Below are positions 6,611 through 15,097 of a DNA stretch of 64,000 nt, piece after piece. The translations under genes and the position numbers were made by a program. The stretch is from NCBI RefSeq assembly GCF_900116235.1, contig NZ_FPAA01000003.1, positions 186,001-250,000 of the forward strand, written 5' to 3'. Positions within the stretch are counted from its first letter, which is position 1, and each line of letters begins with the position of its first letter. This DNA comes from Marininema halotolerans (GTDB taxonomy: Bacteria; Bacillota; Bacilli; Thermoactinomycetales; DSM-45169). The notes beneath the pieces were generated by a model. The model was not told where the DNA came from, searched no databases, and saw only the letters and a list, made by a program, of their open reading frames with translations.

Positions 6611-7318
6611 ATGAAAAAATTGTCCGTAGCAATTTTGTGCTTATTGGTATCATTTTCCATGGTTAGCTCTATTGCATATGCTGATAATGGACCAGAATCG
6701 GTTAGTACTGATAATAATTCGGAATCTTCTACTCCATCTGAAAAAGATCTCTTGGATGGTGAAATTCAAGGTGTTTATATAGTGAATGAAGATGGGAGTA
6801 TGGAGGAAACTACTCTAGGTCAGTTAGAACTAAGCGGGGAAGATGACAATTCTGATGTAATAGCAAGAGATGATCAACCTGACAAAAGACCTATAGGTAG
6901 TTGCAAGGCGGGATGGGTATACAGAGGTAAGAAAGAAAAAACTAGTTTTTATAATATTGTTACAGGTACGGTAGTATACAATTACACTTCTAAAAATGCT
7001 ACTCTCAAATCTAGTATAGGTAAAGATACCACTCTTGGGACAGTAGTGAATGGAGAACTATCAGGTGGTTGGGGACCAGTACAATGGAAAGCAGGGATTT
7101 CAGCTAATGCAAGTGTAACCTGGACGAAAAGCGAAGATACCACTATTACAATACGCCCTAATTATAAAGGTTGGAATCAATATGGTACCCAGAGAACAAA
7201 ATGGTCTGGACCATACGTCTATGTAGATCGAGATTGTAATCAATCGAACAGTCACAATGTGACCGTATATAGTCCTAAAGGTGATGTAATCTTATTAAGG
7301 GAAAAGAAATTCCGTTGA
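6611..7318 (+). CDS. Secreted protein of unknown function
   Basis: 235 residues from the ATG at 6611, which opens a signal peptide (MKKLSVAILCLLVSFSMVSS, then IAYA-D). The frame is open further upstream, but 6611 fits the signal peptide and the AGAAGAGG site. Residues ~30-95 are acidic and Ser/Glu-rich and look disordered. The C-terminal ~140 residues are Trp/Tyr/Thr-rich and contain two Cys (GSCKAGWVY and VDRDCNQS), suggesting a disulphide-stabilised beta domain. It ends where the next lipoprotein gene begins, so they are probably co-transcribed. Confidence 0.7.
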   Translation: MKKLSVAILCLLVSFSMVSSIAYADNGPESVSTDNNSESSTPSEKDLLDGEIQGVYIVNEDGSMEETTLGQLELSGEDDNSDVIARDDQPDKRPIGSCKAGWVYRGKKEKTSFYNIVTGTVVYNYTSKNATLKSSIGKDTTLGTVVNGELSGGWGPVQWKAGISANASVTWTKSEDTTITIRPNYKGWNQYGTQRTKWSGPYVYVDRDCNQSNSHNVTVYSPKGDVILLREKKFR

Positions 7319-8043
7319 TTATATTGAGATTACCTATGATACTGCTCCTTGTATTAGCTATTATGACTGGATGTTCTACTATACAAGATAGAAATCCAGA
7401 GCAGGCAAAGAACTCATCAGGAAAAGAAATTTCTAATAAAGGGATTTCTGTTAAAAAATTGTTTCTTCGAGAAGCTCCACTGATTAAAAGTAAAACCCCC
7501 GTTCAGGCTGTATTACATCAGATGGAATGGGTTTTATCTGATCATTCGAAAGTGGTTCCATTAAATAAGGATATCTTATGGAGTGTGACTTTTGGAGATC
7601 AGGGTGTGGTAGCTGTTAAAGTTCCTAAGACAAAACCTGTCCTATACAACATTCTCAATTTAGAAAATGAAAAAGGGAAATGGGTTATCAATGGGATAAA
7701 TGAATGCCCGGTAGATAACAATCTCCTGGAAATCAACTCTTTTGGCGATCCCTTATTAATTGATTCCAAAGATAAGCAAATGCTCTGGGCCTATGGAGAT
7801 AAAAAAAGAGTGGTTGTTATTGGGAAATCCCCCGAAAAACCATTTATACAACCTCCGGGTATAAAATCAATAACTGTTAAGGGATATAAATTTTTTGTTG
7901 GAAAAATCTCTACTAATGAATCCCTTCTTTACTATTTCGATTCGGAAAATATGATTTGGATAAGTGGGAATATCTCTGAATCGGAAATTATTCGTCTAGC
8001 AAAGGAGCTTCAATCTCCTGACTCTCCCATAGAGTTTGATTGA
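7315..8043 (+). CDS. Lipoprotein, paralogue of the one at 15764
   Basis: 242 residues starting at TTG overlapping the previous stop. A membrane segment ends in the lipobox MTGC (Cys20). The body shares several blocks with the protein at 15764: KTPVQAVLHQMEWVLS, SVTFGDQGVVAVKVP and IWISGNISESEI. The repeated ISGN block near the C-terminus suggests a conserved fold. It should be anchored on the outer face of the membrane. No named family recognised. It follows the secreted protein gene in an operon and ends at a clear terminator. Confidence 0.7.
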   Translation: MIILRLPMILLLVLAIMTGCSTIQDRNPEQAKNSSGKEISNKGISVKKLFLREAPLIKSKTPVQAVLHQMEWVLSDHSKVVPLNKDILWSVTFGDQGVVAVKVPKTKPVLYNILNLENEKGKWVINGINECPVDNNLLEINSFGDPLLIDSKDKQMLWAYGDKKRVVVIGKSPEKPFIQPPGIKSITVKGYKFFVGKISTNESLLYYFDSENMIWISGNISESEIIRLAKELQSPDSPIEFD

Positions 8044-8070
8044 TTTGCTCATCCCTCATACGTTTCCTTT

Positions 8071-8098
8071 AAAGCATCCTTTCTTGGATGCTTTTTAT
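8071..8098 (+). terminator. Rho-independent terminator
   Basis: AAAGCATCC and GGATGCTTT form a perfect 9-bp stem with a six-base loop, then a T-run. Confidence 0.85.
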
Positions 8099-8121
8099 AT
8101 GGATTATTAAAATCCAAGGTT

Positions 8122-8167
8122 ACCCCCTTTGAGTAAGCTGTTTGTAAATAGCTTACTCAAAGGGGGT
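8122..8167. repeat. Perfect 18-bp inverted repeat with 10-base loop
   Basis: ACCCCCTTTGAGTAAGCT is followed ten bases later by its exact reverse complement. No T-run follows on either strand, so it does not look like an ordinary terminator. It may be a recombination or transposon-related palindrome or a protein-binding site, between a lipoprotein operon and phage-like remnants. Confidence 0.8.
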
Positions 8168-8214
8168 GGTAGAGTGTAAGGATGGGTAAAGTTGTTTTGT
8201 ATGGAGTTGAACTT

Positions 8215-8350
8215 GGATAACCTTAGGGATTCACCTTCGAGCAGATCAACAATGCAGAAGCCTTTAATAGCATCCTTGCAACCAAAGTACGCCATTGACG
8301 GGGTGGATTTATCGAGTACCGTCGACTTCGACTTGACCGCATTTATATAG
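8215..8350 (+). pseudogene. Short phage-structural-like remnants
   Basis: One frame reads GFTFEQINNAEAFNSILATK and a shifted frame reads YAIDGVDLSSTVDFDLTAFI before a stop. Both look like protein sequence, possibly of a phage tail or baseplate protein, but neither has a start or ribosome site. Tentative. Confidence 0.25.
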
Positions 8351-8377
8351 TGCTATTAATTATAGGAATGAGATTAT

Positions 8378-9088
8378 TTACTCAACAACATTGAAGCCTA
8401 GATTTTGTGCCTCTTTTTTGTCAAATCCATTATCAAGATGCATGCAATAAACGATATCCCTCACATTATGGTTTACTAGCTCATCTAACCTTCTTAACGA
8501 TAAATGTACGTTTCCTTCGTAGTCAGCTTGGCATGTATCCTGATAGAAAATATCAAACTCTCTATTGTTCAATCTATTTAAAATATCCTTTGGTATCATA
8601 TTTGAATCACCGCTATAATAAATCAATTTACCAGTGTATTCAATTTCGTAACCAAAGCATTTCAACTCTTTAACATGTTCTACTTCAATACTATTAACTT
8701 TGATATGTAAGGATTCATCAGGAATGTCTGAACTTTTATTGAATTGTACAAGCGTATATGTGTTTTCTCCTACTCCCATCATCTTTAACAGCTGTTTAAT
8801 TTCTATATCATATGGGGCAAGTACGGTTACATTTGGTACTGCCAATTGGCCTATTAAATAATAGCCATAAAAAATCAAATCTCCGAGTGAGCCAACATGG
8901 TCTGGATGAGTATGTGTAAGCAGTACATAAATCCTTTCTACATCATTCAGCAAACCACTTCTTTTAAGTCGGTCGAAGGTATTACTCCCACAATCGATTA
9001 AAAATAACTTATTGTCCTCTTTAATATATGCACTATTGTTCCCTAAATTAGTATTGAATGCACTTCCATATCCAATAAAATTTAACAT
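8378..9088 (-). CDS. MBL-fold metallo-hydrolase
   Basis: 236 residues from the ATG at 9088, placed 9 bases after AAAGGAG; an upstream in-frame GTG overlaps that site and is unlikely. The product has the metallo-beta-lactamase signature LLTHTHPDH after an LIDCGSNT strand, a later His in IEVEHVKEL, the Asp in YYSGDSNM and a final His in YCMHLDNG. This is the full set for a dinuclear metal site as in RNase Z or phosphodiesterase-like members. The C-terminus matches short single-domain MBL proteins. The substrate is unknown. It is isolated among accessory DNA. Confidence 0.82.
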   Translation of the reverse strand: MLNFIGYGSAFNTNLGNNSAYIKEDNKLFLIDCGSNTFDRLKRSGLLNDVERIYVLLTHTHPDHVGSLGDLIFYGYYLIGQLAVPNVTVLAPYDIEIKQLLKMMGVGENTYTLVQFNKSSDIPDESLHIKVNSIEVEHVKELKCFGYEIEYTGKLIYYSGDSNMIPKDILNRLNNREFDIFYQDTCQADYEGNVHLSLRRLDELVNHNVRDIVYCMHLDNGFDKKEAQNLGFNVVE

Positions 9089-9248
9089 TAAACTCACTCC
9101 TTTAAAAATTAATATGTTTAAAGTATATTAACCATTATAAGATGAATATGTTTCGTCGATAATCATTGATTCCTATATCATCTCCTTAGTATTAAAATTA
9201 TACAGCTTATGGATGTAACAAGTAGCCCGAGTGCAATTATACAGGGTT

Positions 9249-9386
9249 ATGGAAGATTTGATAAAAGACAATGTACATACCAATTTCCATGTAGCAAATA
9301 CAGCGGTCATACACATATTTTTCAATGTTTTTGGATTCTTAGCAAGAAATATATTTGACCTATCCACAATAAAATATATCGGGTGA
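9249..9386 (+). CDS. 45-residue small hydrophobic protein (tentative)
   Basis: The frame gives MEDLIKDNVHTNFHVANTAV, then a hydrophobic segment IHIFFNVFGFLARNIF and a short tail ending KYIG. Composition is protein-like. There is only a weak ribosome site (AGGG). It is followed six bases later by another small frame, suggesting a two-peptide unit. Confidence 0.3.
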   Translation: MEDLIKDNVHTNFHVANTAVIHIFFNVFGFLARNIFDLSTIKYIG

Positions 9387-9391
9387 TCGAT

Positions 9392-9511
9392 ATGAGAAAA
9401 GTAGTGAAGCAATTCAATGCGCAAATTCCATCCTTGCTTTTGAATAACATTACAAAAAGAATTCCCTTAAGACGGGTTCCTTTTTTTGTTAAGATGCTTT
9501 GTTCTAAGTGA
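9392..9511 (+). CDS. 39-residue small basic protein (tentative)
   Basis: Starts six bases after the previous small gene: MRKVVKQFNAQIPSLLLNNI and a basic tail ending FFVKMLCSK. It could pair with the preceding peptide. No ribosome site is convincing and no family is recognised. Confidence 0.25.
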   Translation: MRKVVKQFNAQIPSLLLNNITKRIPLRRVPFFVKMLCSK

Positions 9512-9700
9512 TGGGATGTTATCACTTAATCACTCGTTCATATGTTATATATTTATTAACTCAACTACTTTTTTACATTTATTCAGCCTATAACTAAAAA
9601 ATATTCAACTATTCTTGTAGAGATTTTTAGTAGCATAGAGCCTGCAGACAAAGGCCCTTGATTTAGCTCCTAACCATTTTAGTCGTTGTATCCCACTCGC

Positions 9701-11233
9701 CTATTCTTCTTGGAAAGGGATGACTGTAACAATAAACGAACCGGTACTAGCATTTCCGTTAGAATCTGAAGCAGTACAGGTAACGGTAGTGGAACCTACA
9801 GGAAAGAAGGAACCAGAGAGGGGCGAACAGGTGATGGTAATCGTTCCTGGGCAATTGTCCGTGGCAGTGGGATCGACGTATGTCACGATTGTACCTATAT
9901 TATTATTGGCTTCGATTTCAATATCATTGAGACCTGAGAGAACCGGTGGTTCGGTATCGATAACGGTGACGGTAAAAGTACATGCTTCGGTATTTGTTGG
10001 ATTGACATTACTGGTGGCAGTACACGTGACCGAAGTTGGGGAGTCGACTTGGACGGTATCGGGATTACAAACCGTAATCACATTAGGACATTGTGCGGTC
10101 GTTGGATCGGGGACGGTCGCTTCACAGGTCCCAGGATCGTTTTCCAGCGTAAGATCAGAGCAGGTGAGGGGATTGACGCAGCTATTGAGTAAGATAGAGA
10201 CAGTAGCATCGCCACTATCGGAAATCGCCAAATCGAGACTTCCGTCGTTATTAAAATCCCCGGTTGTGATTCCGTCGGGTCCAGTTCCCACAGTAAAGGT
10301 GGTTTGGGTGGCAAAGGAGCCATCTCCATTGCCTAACAATACCGATATGGTCGTGCCAGAATTTTCAACCCCAAGATTGGTAACCGCCAAATCGAGGTTT
10401 CCATCGCAATTAAAATCGCCCGTCGTGATTCGAGTGGGTTCAATCCCAACGTCAAAGGTGGATTGAGTAGCAAAGGAGCCGTCTCCATTGCCCAATAAAA
10501 TCGATACCGTATTATTATTGTTATTAATAACCGCTAAATCGAGGTTTCCATCATTATTAAAATCCCCCACGGTAATTCCCTCGGGTGCATCTCCTACGTC
10601 AAAGGTGGATTGAGTCCCAAAGGAGCCCGCTCCATTGCCCAATAACACGGAGACGGTTCCAGAACTAAAATTGGTCACCGCCAAATCGAGGTTCCCATCA
10701 TTATTAAAATCCCCCGTGGTGATTCCTTCGGGTCCAGTTTCCACAGTAAAAGTGGTTTGGGTCCCAAAGGAACCGGCTCCATTGCCCAATAACACGGAGA
10801 CGGTAGTGCCACCATTAAAACCATTATTAGCCACCGCCAAATCAAGGTTTCCGTCATTATTAAAATCGCCGGCAGTGATTCCATAGGGATTAGCTTCGAC
10901 GGTAAAGGTGGTTTGGGTAGCAAAGGAGCCATCTCCATTACCCAATAACAGCGAGATGGTAGTAGTGGAATAATTAGTAACCGCCAAATCGAGATCCCCA
11001 TCGTTATTAAAATCCCCAGTTGTTATTTGAATGGGAGTATTTCCAACGGTAAAGGTGGCCTGGGTGGCAAATGAACCGGTCCCATCCCCCAATAATACGG
11101 AGACGGTAGCGCTACTAACGTTGACCACCGCCAAATCGAGGTTCCCATCGCTATTAAAATCACCGGTGGTGATTCCAATTGGATTACCTCCTACATCAAA
11201 GGTGGTTTGTGTGGTATATGCAGGACAAACCAT
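9701..11233 (-). CDS. FG-GAP/VCBS repeat protein with C-terminal HYR domain
   Basis: 510 residues. Seven ~50-residue repeats each carry GDFNxDGxLDLAV, the calcium-binding DxNxDGxxDL loop of FG-GAP/VCBS blades, plus VSVLLGNGxGSFATQTTF; together they could close a seven-bladed beta-propeller. After residue ~350 come a Cys-containing linker (TCSDLTLENDPGTC) and a HYR domain (DTEPPVLSGLNDIEIEAN through GSFIVTV). There is no signal peptide although the domains are of extracellular type; release or attachment during sporulation is possible. AAAGGGGATG precedes the ATG. Repeat identity at DNA level is high. Confidence 0.85.
   Translation of the reverse strand: MVCPAYTTQTTFDVGGNPIGITTGDFNSDGNLDLAVVNVSSATVSVLLGDGTGSFATQATFTVGNTPIQITTGDFNNDGDLDLAVTNYSTTTISLLLGNGDGSFATQTTFTVEANPYGITAGDFNNDGNLDLAVANNGFNGGTTVSVLLGNGAGSFGTQTTFTVETGPEGITTGDFNNDGNLDLAVTNFSSGTVSVLLGNGAGSFGTQSTFDVGDAPEGITVGDFNNDGNLDLAVINNNNNTVSILLGNGDGSFATQSTFDVGIEPTRITTGDFNCDGNLDLAVTNLGVENSGTTISVLLGNGDGSFATQTTFTVGTGPDGITTGDFNNDGSLDLAISDSGDATVSILLNSCVNPLTCSDLTLENDPGTCEATVPDPTTAQCPNVITVCNPDTVQVDSPTSVTCTATSNVNPTNTEACTFTVTVIDTEPPVLSGLNDIEIEANNNIGTIVTYVDPTATDNCPGTITITCSPLSGSFFPVGSTTVTCTASDSNGNASTGSFIVTVIPFQEE
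10190..11215 (-). repeat. Tandem ~150-base coding repeats (FG-GAP blades)
   Basis: Seven tandem units of about 150-156 bases encode the propeller blades. Shared cores such as CCATCATTATTAAAATC (plus strand) recur in most units. Such arrays can gain or lose units by slippage. Confidence 0.8.
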
Positions 11234-11485
11234 GTTCGTTTCATCCCCTTTAATTCAATGGATTTTACTGAACAGCCAGGAAAACATCCGATAGGAGCAC
11301 CAGGATAAAATAAGGGGCAAAGCCAGAAAGAAAACGCTTCCTACTTCATCTTTCCCAATGTATGTCTCAGTGAAAAATGGGTGTCATTGGACAAATCATA
11401 GCGAAAGAGCCATGGACGAGTAAGGCTTTGTGGAAGTGTCCATGACTCATATGTACATACATTCATCGGTATGGGTTTGCTCTCT

Positions 11486-12313
11486 TTACTCAGAAAATAA
11501 CGTTTCCAGTGAATCAATTACTGACTTCCAAGCGGATGACGCCGGATCAATTAGCTGAAAGTGTTCCGCTTCTGGAAGTGTCAGTAAGCGAACGTGGGCA
11601 CCCTGTTCCACTGCCTTCTGGTGATATGCAATACTTAACTCAACGGGAACGTGGCGATCCAGTTCACCATGAATTAACAGTTGAGTGGCAGGGATGGGCA
11701 GTTGTTCAATGGGTGATGCCAACCGATACCGATCAGGTACTTCATGAGGCGTTCCATCAAGAAAGGAGGATACGAGACTACCATCCAGCCCACTTTCCAG
11801 ATGAATCTCCCATGTTCTTTTTAAGTCGGTAATTCCTGCCAAGCTGATTACATGCTTGATAGGGATACGTAGTGTTTTTTCGAAGGCATCATTTTGTGTG
11901 TGGTTACGGGAAGCCAACCATAGAGCTAAGTGACCGCCAGCGGAGTGTCCAAGGATCACAATACGAGAAAGGTCTAATGGATAGCTCTTTTCAAGCTGAG
12001 TTAACTGATTGATGGCATCGATCACATCGTCAAAGGTCCCAGTCCAACCTCCTCCATTTTCCCCGACTCGGCGGTACTCAATGTTCCAAGTTGCATAACC
12101 ACGGCGAGTTAAATCCTCAACAATGGGATCATTTAATTCCAGCCCATATTTGGATTGCCAGAAGCCACCATGAATGGATACGACGATGGGGCTTCGTCCA
12201 AGGGAAGTTGGCAAGCGGAGATCACCATATTGGGATGGATGATTTCCATAAGGGATACGAAAGGAAGAGATCTCTGACAATGGTACATCCCCATTTCTAT
12301 ATGGATTGGACAT
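11486..12313 (-). CDS. Alpha/beta hydrolase of the BD-FAE / kynurenine-formamidase-like type
   Basis: 275 residues. SIHGGFWQ (HGG at 48-50) is the oxyanion-hole motif of carboxylesterase/arylformamidase-like enzymes, GHSAGGHLA holds the nucleophile Ser124, HGELDRHVP the Asp219 and EAEHFQL the His251. The length equals the usual single-domain size. It should be a soluble esterase or amidase; the natural substrate is not visible. It faces the same way as the repeat protein at 9701 but is 250 bases away, and it may be a separate unit. Confidence 0.85.
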   Translation of the reverse strand: MSNPYRNGDVPLSEISSFRIPYGNHPSQYGDLRLPTSLGRSPIVVSIHGGFWQSKYGLELNDPIVEDLTRRGYATWNIEYRRVGENGGGWTGTFDDVIDAINQLTQLEKSYPLDLSRIVILGHSAGGHLALWLASRNHTQNDAFEKTLRIPIKHVISLAGITDLKRTWEIHLESGLDGSLVSSFLDGTPHEVPDRYRLASPIEQLPIPATQLLIHGELDRHVPVELSIAYHQKAVEQGAHVRLLTLPEAEHFQLIDPASSAWKSVIDSLETLFSE

Positions 12314-12383
12314 AAATCATATCCTTACCCCTAAACGTTAACATAAGGGAGTCTACTTGTAGTGATTTTTAAAGGGAAGGGAT

Positions 12384-12420
12384 AAAAAACTGAGCAGGTT
12401 GAACTCTACTCGGTTTTTTT
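12384..12420. terminator. Terminator-like hairpin, usable on both strands
   Basis: CTGAG and CTCGG pair, flanked by an A-run on the left and a T-run on the right. It directly follows the minus-strand gene at 12419. Confidence 0.5.
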
Positions 12421-12811
12421 ACTCCTTTAAACCAAATTGACTCTTCGAGTCAACTTGATCTTCTTGGAAGATGATCGATGTATTGCTGCCATCGTTATTC
12501 ATCCAATCATAAATGGTGGTCTTGATTCCGCCCACTTCACTATTACTGGTTTCTTCCCCGTCTTGACCAATGATTTTTTTTACTTCCTCATACGTCATAC
12601 CTGGTTTGACTTTTTGATACTCTTTGTAAGTTGCAATTTTCCCATCACTCGATTTAGCAGAGGCGCCTTTGCCAGCAGGAGTTTCTAAATCCTTCTTTAT
12701 GGCTTTATCAGCTTCATCGACAGCAGCACCACCAACCAAGGCGATACATGCAACTCCAAAAAGACAAAACCCTACGAAAACCGATCCAGCAATCATCAAA
12801 AACTTTTTCAT
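12419..12811 (-). CDS. DUF3862 / SmpA-like small membrane or exported protein
   Basis: 130 residues. An N-terminal hydrophobic segment (KKFLMIAGSVFVGFCLFGVA, partly shown) is followed by a Lys/Ala linker and a BLIP/SmpA-like domain: YQKVKPGMTYEEVKKIIG, then ETTIYDW-type and TSIIFQED strands. The PGMTYEEV helix is the typical start of that fold. It is probably anchored in the membrane with the domain outside. Function unknown; DUF3862 proteins are common in Firmicutes. Confidence 0.75.
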   Translation of the reverse strand: MKKFLMIAGSVFVGFCLFGVACIALVGGAAVDEADKAIKKDLETPAGKGASAKSSDGKIATYKEYQKVKPGMTYEEVKKIIGQDGEETSNSEVGGIKTTIYDWMNNDGSNTSIIFQEDQVDSKSQFGLKE

Positions 12812-13193
12812 TGCACGTCTCCATTCTGAATGTTAATAAAAATCCCATCATTCTATTATCGTAGACAAATGTTGTTTTTTGTTCAATAACATCAAAAAAT
12901 AGTATTTTTTTCTTATATGTCAATTTTATAGTTTATGGACAGCTTGATGCTGTATAACCGTGGCCTTATATATTTCTTGAAATTCACCTATCTGGCTGGT
13001 GTCTTATCTGGTTCAACATTACAATCTTCGGTAATTGTTATTTTTCCTGAGGTGTCAATTAAAAAGATGATGGTCCTCAGACTGATTCCAGAGAGACTAT
13101 GGTCAAAAGCGGGGTCAGAATCTCATCAGGTTGCATATTCAAGTGGAAATAGGGATGTACTGCTTTCATGTTCGTGGCCTTTGAATACGATGA
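12812..13193. other. Intergenic region with no supported gene
   Basis: No convincing gene, RNA or terminator seen. It separates the divergently oriented DUF3862 gene and the collagen-like gene and should hold both promoters. Confidence 0.4.
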
Positions 13194-14453
13194 ATGACGT
13201 TTGGAAGAAGGGACGTGAGAAAAATAGGCGGGACGTGTAAATGTCGAGGCGCCCGTGGCCCACGGGGATTTCAAGGTCCTCGTGGTCCGCGGGGACCACG
13301 GGGGCCAACAGGCCCCAGTGCAACTTGTGATTATAGAGCCTGCACTGTGGATACATCCTGTGGTGGGATTTTCCCTTGTTCTCCACCGACGGGTGACACA
13401 TTAACAGTTGGACCTGGACAGATGTTTGCAACCATCCAAGCAGCTGTAACTGCTGCAAGTAGTGGAGACGAAATCTTAGTATTTCCGGATACGTATGCAG
13501 AACAGGTGACGATCCCTGTTGGAAAGGATAATTTATTGTTAGTATCACAAACGCCACAAGCAGCTATTATCACGACTCCGGCTGGGGGAGTTGTGGGGAA
13601 TTTTGCCCTAGTCACAACCAATGCACAATGTACTCGAATCAGTGGCTTTACAGTAACGGGACCTTCCGTAGTGCAAGGAAATTTAAGAATCGGGATTTAT
13701 GTCACAGGTGGAGGATCGGCGATCATTGATAATAATGTCATCACTGACATCAGAGATAATCCTTTATCAGGCCTTCAGCAGGGAACAGGGATCAATGTCG
13801 ATGTGGGATCCGCCATCGTCGTTGGCAATACCATTACTTCCTATCAAAAAACAGGCATTCGAATTAATGGATCGGGAACCTGTAGCGCCGTATTAAATAA
13901 TACGGTGACGGGAGTAGGAGCAACCCCTACGATTGCCCAAAATGGGATTCAGATATCTCGTAGTGCAACAGCCTTTGTACAGGGAAATACAGTTACCGCC
14001 AACATTTATACAGGGGCTAATTTTATTTCTACAGGAATCCTATTGTTTCAAGTGGTAGCAACGGCACCGGTATGCGTCCAATTTAATACTCTCTCGAATA
14101 ACGATGCGGGACTCGCATTGGCTACGACCACGGAATCTTTAGTCCAAGGGAATACTTCCTCGAATAACACCCAATTCGGTATTTTTGTTCAATCCGACTC
14201 CTTTAATAATGTTTTCATACGAAATACCGCACAAGATAATCCGACCTTTGATATTGAAGATGATTCGGTCGGTTTGTTATCTGCTTTGACAGCGAATGTC
14301 TATTTATGCAATACGTGTACTACCGATAATAAAGACGGTGCAATCTGTGCATCTACAAGCCCATTGCCTACATCCATTCCAACAACAGCAGAGGTGTTAG
14401 ACCTTTTTGCTCCCGCATCGATCCCTGCAGTTCCACCAGTTTCCGAAGGATAG
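13194..14453 (+). CDS. Collagen-like / right-handed beta-helix surface protein
   Basis: 419 residues. Residues ~19-43 are a short Gly-X-Y collagen tract (GARGPRGFQGPRGPRGPRGP). A Cys-containing linker (CDYRACTVDTSC) follows, then a pectate-lyase/NosD-type beta-helix from GQMFATIQAAVTAASSGDEI through many NN-rich turns such as IIDNNVITDI and LVQGNTSSNN. Multiple Cys could cross-link it. There is no signal peptide, so a spore-surface (exosporium-like) role is an inference. A stop codon lies directly before ATG 13194, which has no ribosome site; GTG at 13215 is an alternative start. Confidence 0.8.
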   Translation: MTFGRRDVRKIGGTCKCRGARGPRGFQGPRGPRGPRGPTGPSATCDYRACTVDTSCGGIFPCSPPTGDTLTVGPGQMFATIQAAVTAASSGDEILVFPDTYAEQVTIPVGKDNLLLVSQTPQAAIITTPAGGVVGNFALVTTNAQCTRISGFTVTGPSVVQGNLRIGIYVTGGGSAIIDNNVITDIRDNPLSGLQQGTGINVDVGSAIVVGNTITSYQKTGIRINGSGTCSAVLNNTVTGVGATPTIAQNGIQISRSATAFVQGNTVTANIYTGANFISTGILLFQVVATAPVCVQFNTLSNNDAGLALATTTESLVQGNTSSNNTQFGIFVQSDSFNNVFIRNTAQDNPTFDIEDDSVGLLSALTANVYLCNTCTTDNKDGAICASTSPLPTSIPTTAEVLDLFAPASIPAVPPVSEG

Positions 14454-14551
14454 TTGGCTTGGGAAAGGGTACGTGGCAATCAATCGTCAGAAGAGATCTT
14501 ATCCATCGTGCTTAGTGCGCGAGGCATGTTAAATCAGTCCATAAAAATGTA

Positions 14552-14592
14552 AAAAGGGGATTCGTGTATTTAATACTCGAAACCCCTTTTCT
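14552..14592 (+). terminator. Rho-independent terminator after the collagen-like gene
   Basis: AAAAGGGG pairs with CCCCTTTT and an inner GTATT/AATAC stem extends the hairpin; a T-rich tail follows. Usable in both directions, so it also serves the minus-strand gene at 14612. Confidence 0.7.
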
Positions 14593-14611
14593 TCTATCCA
14601 CTCTAATCCTC

Positions 14612-14848
14612 TCATCGACTCGTGACTCCCAAGATAAATTTAAATTTGTTTCGGTTTTTTTGGGTTCTTTTAAATCCATCCCTGGAATCTAGGATGAAAA
14701 CGGTCTTTCCTACCCAAACCCTTAGATAGAGAGATTGAATGATAATGGGCTGTTGAACTCCTTTTTCCTCATATTCAATACCATCACTTCCTTCTGTCTC
14801 CGTTCGCAACCACCATTTGTTTCCAATGCCGAACTCAATGTATTTCAA
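14612..14848 (-). CDS. DUF3977 family protein
   Basis: 78 residues from TTG at 14848: MKYIEFGIGNKWWLRTETE, GIEYEEKG, then SLYLRVWVGKTVFILDSRDG and a basic tail. This pattern (KYIEFGIGN, EEKG, YLRxWxGKTVxIL) is that of DUF3977 proteins of Bacillales. GGGGG lies upstream at a workable distance; an earlier in-frame GTG at 14863 lacks a site. Function unknown; probably a small cytoplasmic beta protein. Confidence 0.75.
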   Translation of the reverse strand: MKYIEFGIGNKWWLRTETEGSDGIEYEEKGVQQPIIIQSLYLRVWVGKTVFILDSRDGFKRTQKNRNKFKFILGVTSR

Positions 14849-15097
14849 ATGCCAGACCCCCACTTTTATAATGAACTGCTTTAGCCAATTATTTTTTCCT
14901 TTGCTTTTTGATAAAGAATGGCTAACCTATGTAAAGGGATATCGGATAATTACATATCTAATTTTCAATCGATGCAATTTCAAATTGTATGGATCGTTAG
15001 CATGTAATTACTATATGGTAATATCTTATTTGTGAATTTTGGTGCTTAAGGTTCCCGTCGGATGCCGACGAGATTAGTGAATGGAGGAATGCATTAA

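Noticed and set aside
8107..8295. 62-codon minus-strand frame across the 18-bp inverted repeat
   Set aside because: Composition reflects the palindrome; no ribosome site and no recognisable protein.
9720..10886. Long plus-strand reading frames opposite the FG-GAP gene, and a repeat pattern that looks like a CRISPR array
   Set aside because: The repeats are ~150-base protein repeats on the minus strand with codon-level conservation of DxNxDGxxDL; the opposite frames are shadows without ribosome sites.
12935..13240. 101-codon plus-strand frame before the collagen-like gene
   Set aside because: No ribosome site, unusual composition, and it overlaps the start of the better-supported collagen-like gene.
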